DNA from: Streptomyces cucumeris
GTDB taxonomy: Bacteria; Actinomycetota; Actinomycetes; Streptomycetales; Streptomycetaceae
Reading direction: 5' to 3'
NCBI RefSeq assembly: GCF_024295805.1
Contig: NZ_JANCLX010000029.1
Coordinates: forward strand, 50,864 to 114,863
Length of the DNA: 64,000 nt
Translations under genes and position numbers: made by a program
In this document: positions 60,745 to 64,000 of the stretch, one piece after another
Position numbering within the stretch: the first letter of the stretch is position 1
Layout of the letters: each line of letters starts with the position of its first letter
The notes under the pieces: generated by a model
Seen by the model: only the letters and a program-made list of their open reading frames with translations
Database searches by the model: none
Told to the model about the DNA's origin: nothing

Positions 60745-60766
60745 AGGGCCGTGGGACAGCGGCCCT
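60745..60766 (-). terminator. Hairpin between LanKC and precursor genes
   Basis: AGGGCCG-CTGTCCCA-CGGCCCT (minus strand) has 7-bp arms, 22 bp after the LanKC stop and 57 bp before the precursor start. Possible attenuator or processing site. Confidence 0.45.
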
Positions 60767-60787
60767 GCCGGTTGCCCGCTGCTCGTG

Positions 60788-63391
60788 TCAGGGTGTGCGC
60801 GGGCGGAAGAAGGGAAGAAACTCGGCCGAGTCGGCGAAGGCGGATGTGATGCCCAGCAGCACTCCGGCATTTCCGGTGGCCAGGTCCATGGACAGCCGGA
60901 GGCTCTGGTCACCCGGAAAGGCGAGTTGGCCTCGGTAGGACAGTGCCAGCCAGCGAAAGCGCCTGAGGTGACGCTCCACTACCTGTTCGGCGTCACCTGC
61001 GGGTTCGTGGTGGCTCAGTCGGGCCAGCGTGGCCAGCAGTCCTGCCCGCCCATTGAAAAGGTGTGATTCCACGATCAGTTCGGTACGGCAAGCGGACACG
61101 ATGCCCCGCGCGGCTGCGGCCAGCCGGTCGTCCGCGCGGTGGGCCAGGAACTCATCGGCCACAAGACCGACGCCGGCGCTACCGCTCTCCAGGTAGGTGA
61201 GCGTGCGACGACCCGCCTCCAGAACCTGGACGGTTCCGTTGTCGAGCCGCACACACCCCGCGAGGTCACGGCTGAGCGCGGCACGGGCCGTGTCGAGGTG
61301 GGACGGATCGCCCGTGTCCTCGTAGAGCCGGATGAAGAACAGCGCGGGGCCGGACCAGCCATGCATCAGCCCGGTTCGGTTCTCCGCCCCCGGCTGTCGA
61401 CCCGTGCGGATCAGTTCGGCCAGGCGATTCGCGACGCGCTCCGTCTCCCGGCGCGCCTCTTGTTCCCCATAACCCTGTGCGAAGGCCAGCGAGTTGAGCC
61501 CGATACCGGCCAAGCCGCTGAACAACGAGATGCCATGGACCTCTTGGGCGAGCGGATGAGCCTCGGCCAGGACGGAGCGGGCGGTCTCACGGTAGCCCAA
61601 GCGGTCCAGCGCGTAGGCGGTTCCGTGCAACCCGGTGTAGAAGCCCGGTCGCGGTGCCAGCCCGGCGCGCACCTTCGCCAGAAGCCATTCCTCGTGTTCC
61701 GGAAGCCGTTCCTGGCCGGTGGCGGCCAATGCCCACAGCACCCCGGCCGCTCCATGGGCGAGAGTGGCCGGGGCGTAGCGGAACTGACGCGCATCCCCGG
61801 GGTAGAGCCGGTCCGTGCGTTCCGGCGTTGCGCTCAACCGGATGGCCTCCGCGAGTGAGTCGCACAGGACGGTCCAGTCCATCTCCTCGGCCTCGAAGTC
61901 GACATCGAGAGACTCCCCGAGAAGGGAGCTCCGGGCATTGGCGAGCTCGGCCGGCAGTGCGGGCGGCACCTGGTCGCTGCGGCCGTTCATGACTCCCATG
62001 TCCCGCAGGATCCGGGTCCCGAAGTCTTCCGGTACCGGAAATCTGTCCCGCACGGCGGCCACCGTCTGAGCCACCTTGGTCGGCCCCAACGGAAAGATCC
62101 GGTTGACCGGGAGGAAGAACCACAACGTCAGGGCCGCCAGCGCATACCGGTCCAGGTCCTGCCCGCGGCGCAGCCACGGAGCCGCGAAGCCCTGGGCTCC
62201 CATCGCCGGCCGGTCGGGCTCTTCTTCGCGGAAGGCCGTCTCGAAGTCGATGAAGGAGACACTGCCGTCCGCCGCGACCAGGACGTTGCCCGGGTGCAGG
62301 TCACCGAAGAAGACCCCTTGCCGGTGTATGCGCTCCAGCAGCTCGGAGATGCGGTCCAGAAGTGTCAGTGCCGTGTGCGTATAGCGGGCGACGTCCTGCT
62401 CGTCCGGGTCGGGCTGGAGCAGCGCGTGCTCGCGCCCGGCCCACACATGCAGGGAATCGCCCGGCAGATATTCCATCGCCAGGAACTCGTGTTCCCACGC
62501 GGTGAAGTAGTCCTCGACGGCCGGGACACCGTTCAGGCCGGAGAGCTGGTTCAGTACGTCCCGCTCTCTGCGCAGCCGCGCAACGGCGTCGCGGCCGTCG
62601 CGGTCGAGCCCGGCACCTGGGCGTGCCTCCTTGAGGACCAGGGGTGCACCGTCGGCCAGACGCTCCGCCAGGTAGACGCCTCCGCCGTTGGAGAAATGAA
62701 GGGCCTTCTCGACGCGGTATCCGAAATTCGCGTCACCGGCGCGAGCCGCCTCCTGGTGCGGTCGCAGGAAGTCGGGCAACTTCACCCAGCCCGGCAGATG
62801 GAAGACCGGTTTGCGATGGTCCTGGACCAGAGCGCCGTCCGGTCGCTCCAGAGCTGACACGAGTTCGCCGTCCATGGTCAGGACTTCTCGGTGGCGGAAC
62901 CCTCCGTAGCGCACATAAAGGGGGCCCTTCCCCCAGCGCAGGTCGCTCAGTACATAGGGCCCGTCCTCCGTCTCCAGCAGCGGGGACAGTTCCTCCAAGA
63001 CCGTTCGGCACGCCTGGTCATCGCTGGGATACAGGGCGGCCAGCTTGCCGCTCGAATGCCGCGGCGCGTACTTGGAGTTGAGGATGAGGTGCATATGGGC
63101 ATCGCGCAGATGCTTGAAGGGCAGATGGTGTGCGACGCAGTAGTCCCACACGATGCCAAGTACCCGGTCGGCGTTGTCCGCTCGGGAGGAGACGTGGATC
63201 TTCCAGCCCTGCGCGGGCGGCAGGACGTGTTCAGGGCGCAGTACCGTCCACAGGTCCTCCGCCGAGCGGGTCCAGCCGTCGGGCAATGACCGCTGGGTGA
63301 CCGCGAACTCCGCGTCAGGGTCCACCCAACGGCTCGGAGTGTCGTAGAAGACCAGGTCCGACCATCCGAACAGCTGGTGGTTCTCGTCCAC
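60788..63391 (-). CDS. Class III lanthipeptide synthetase (LanKC)
   Basis: An 867-aa three-domain synthetase. The lyase domain is about 1-215 (WKIHVSSRADNADRVLGIVW, FKHLRDAHMHLILNSKYAPR). The kinase domain is about 225-490 (Lys in PLVLKEARPGAG, catalytic loop RQGVFFGDLHPGNVLV, metal site VSFIDFETAF). The LanC-like cyclase is about 530-867 (LAHGAAGVLWAL, YTGLHGTAYALDRLG, GLMHGWSGPALFF). It phosphorylates and eliminates Ser/Thr and closes lanthionine or labionin rings. Cyclases of this class lack the zinc ligands of LanC; none is obvious here. The GTG at 63391 is chosen because AGGGGGCGAGG lies before it; the GTG at 63427 has no ribosome site. Confidence 0.95.
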   Translation of the reverse strand: MDENHQLFGWSDLVFYDTPSRWVDPDAEFAVTQRSLPDGWTRSAEDLWTVLRPEHVLPPAQGWKIHVSSRADNADRVLGIVWDYCVAHHLPFKHLRDAHMHLILNSKYAPRHSSGKLAALYPSDDQACRTVLEELSPLLETEDGPYVLSDLRWGKGPLYVRYGGFRHREVLTMDGELVSALERPDGALVQDHRKPVFHLPGWVKLPDFLRPHQEAARAGDANFGYRVEKALHFSNGGGVYLAERLADGAPLVLKEARPGAGLDRDGRDAVARLRRERDVLNQLSGLNGVPAVEDYFTAWEHEFLAMEYLPGDSLHVWAGREHALLQPDPDEQDVARYTHTALTLLDRISELLERIHRQGVFFGDLHPGNVLVAADGSVSFIDFETAFREEEPDRPAMGAQGFAAPWLRRGQDLDRYALAALTLWFFLPVNRIFPLGPTKVAQTVAAVRDRFPVPEDFGTRILRDMGVMNGRSDQVPPALPAELANARSSLLGESLDVDFEAEEMDWTVLCDSLAEAIRLSATPERTDRLYPGDARQFRYAPATLAHGAAGVLWALAATGQERLPEHEEWLLAKVRAGLAPRPGFYTGLHGTAYALDRLGYRETARSVLAEAHPLAQEVHGISLFSGLAGIGLNSLAFAQGYGEQEARRETERVANRLAELIRTGRQPGAENRTGLMHGWSGPALFFIRLYEDTGDPSHLDTARAALSRDLAGCVRLDNGTVQVLEAGRRTLTYLESGSAGVGLVADEFLAHRADDRLAAAARGIVSACRTELIVESHLFNGRAGLLATLARLSHHEPAGDAEQVVERHLRRFRWLALSYRGQLAFPGDQSLRLSMDLATGNAGVLLGITSAFADSAEFLPFFRPRTP

Positions 63392-63506
63392 GGTGTCCTC
63401 GCCCCCTCTCGTTCGTCCGTGTGCCACTGTCGCGGTGTATCGATCGGACCGGTGTCCCGTCCGTCCGGCACAGCAGAGAACCTACAAACGGGGTGGTTTA
63501 CCGCCG

Positions 63507-63523
63507 GTATAGAGCTGCTATAC
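63507..63523. promoter_or_regulatory. Palindrome upstream of the lanthipeptide operon
   Basis: GTATAG-AGCTG-CTATAC has 6-bp perfect arms (17 bp) in the promoter region, 116 bp before the LanKC start, overlapping a TATA-like stretch on the minus strand. Likely operator. Around it, 63392-63872 holds no convincing gene. Confidence 0.45.
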
Positions 63524-63872
63524 GCGCTGCTCCCAGGGGGGAGGGAGAGGTCGGCCCAGGCTCTCGGCGGCGGCCCGAGGGCGGGCGACGCCGTGCGCCT
63601 CTGATCCCACTCGTGTGGTGAGTGGATGTTGTGCCAGTGAGCGCATAGGTCCTGATGTGGCCCGGCCGGTCGCGGTGGCCACATCTTCTCCGCGTCCCTC
63701 AGGTGCCAGGTCCGGTACATCCGAAGGGTTCTGGTGTCGCCCGGCGATCACACGCGCCCGGAAGAGGTGGACCGCCGCGGGGTCGCCGACGCTGTGGCGG
63801 ACTGTTTCCCGAGCGAACGTAGCGCCGGTGCGACGGGGCCACCGGGCTGGATGGAGGGGGGGCTGACCGGCT

Positions 63873-63904
63873 GCGGCCGCCGCCCGCTAGGGGGCGACGG
63901 CCGC
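63873..63904. terminator. GC-rich hairpin after the partial minus-strand gene
   Basis: GCGGCCGCCGCCC and GGGCGACGGCCGC form 13-bp arms with one mismatch and a 6-nt loop, 37 bp downstream of the stop of the gene at the window end. Confidence 0.5.
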
Positions 63905-63916
63905 TACCGTTTTGAC

Positions 63917-63935
63917 CTGCGAAAACGCAGTTTTG
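63917..63935 (+). terminator. Small hairpin with T-run
   Basis: CTGCG-AAAA-CGCAG followed by TTTTG on the plus strand looks like a factor-independent terminator. It lies just past the stop of the minus-strand gene and could act with the larger hairpin. Confidence 0.4.
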
Positions 63936-63940
63936 TTGAA

Positions 63941-64000
63941 CTATGAAGCTGACGGTCCGACGCGTACGGTCATCTTGGAGCCGTCCTTGCGCTCCTTGAG
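63941..64000 (-). CDS. 3' end of an unidentified gene
   Basis: The last 19 codons of a minus-strand gene enter from the window edge, reading LKERKDGSKMTVRVGPSAS and ending at TAG (63943-63941). The frame is continuous and two terminator-like hairpins follow. Too short to name a family. Confidence 0.45.
   Translation of the reverse strand, partial: LKERKDGSKMTVRVGPSAS

Noticed and set aside
1..64000. CRISPR arrays, tRNA or rRNA genes, intact insertion sequences
   Set aside because: None found when reading both strands; short repeats seen are operators or terminators.

Overview
The window is high-GC actinobacterial DNA, almost certainly Streptomyces or a close relative. The signs are GC-rich third codon positions, GTG and TTG starts, Tat-dependent secreted hydrolases, SARP, MmyB-type and SpoIIE-type regulators, and dense biosynthetic operons. 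No rRNA, tRNA, CRISPR array or intact transposase was seen. It reads as an accessory, natural-product-rich part of the chromosome.

Region 1 (1-2370) holds the 5' part of a Tat-secreted protein (minus strand) and a frameshifted aminoglycoside-phosphotransferase-like gene. Region 2 (2371-13834) is a compact plus-strand operon: type I DAHP synthase, LuxC/aldehyde-dehydrogenase-like reductase, PaaK/LuxE-like ligase, an alpha/alpha-barrel protein of squalene-cyclase repeat type, a MIF-type tautomerase, a stand-alone ACP, a short AMP ligase, an SDR, an EhpF-like adenylating enzyme, a MIO ammonia-lyase/aminomutase and a secreted allene-oxide-cyclase/dirigent-like barrel. Together they suggest an aromatic-amino-acid-derived, carboxylate-activating and reducing pathway with no recognisable close precedent. 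Region 3 (13859-26772) has an MmyB-type regulator with a divergent MFS exporter, a stand-alone chorismate synthase, a CAD-type alcohol dehydrogenase, an FAD aromatic hydroxylase, a LuxR-type regulator, an iterative KS-AT-DH(degenerate)-ACP PKS of orsellinate-synthase architecture, and a TetR regulator.

Region 4 (26937-41622) is largely catabolic. It has a divergent pair of pectin-active secreted enzymes (beta-helix protein and GH105), a LysR-cupin-TIM-barrel-epimerase-MFS operon, a GAF-SpoIIE phosphatase/kinase fusion, and a GntR-MFS-FAD/Fe-S oxidase unit with a clear palindromic candidate operator. Region 5 (41623-48330) carries an operon of a secreted unknown protein, a secreted NucA/NucB-type nuclease and an acidic cytosolic protein (possible inhibitor), then a divergent second-type IMP dehydrogenase and a broken small gene.

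Region 6 (48279-63391) has a lipoprotein, a small SARP, an XRE/ImmA-like/MAB_1171c-like trio, and the most striking system in the window: a class III lanthipeptide operon on the minus strand. It encodes a LanKC, a 28-residue precursor too small for ordinary gene calling, a GNAT, an ABC exporter pair, an HFCD flavoprotein (LanD), a prolyl oligopeptidase and an FtsX-type permease. The precursor has a LabA-like leader and ends in SxxSxxC. A Pro immediately before VSTASWHC is a natural cleavage site for the prolyl oligopeptidase. The combination predicts an N-acylated, avionin-containing octapeptide of the lipolanthine type. The window ends in the 3' end of an unidentified minus-strand gene.
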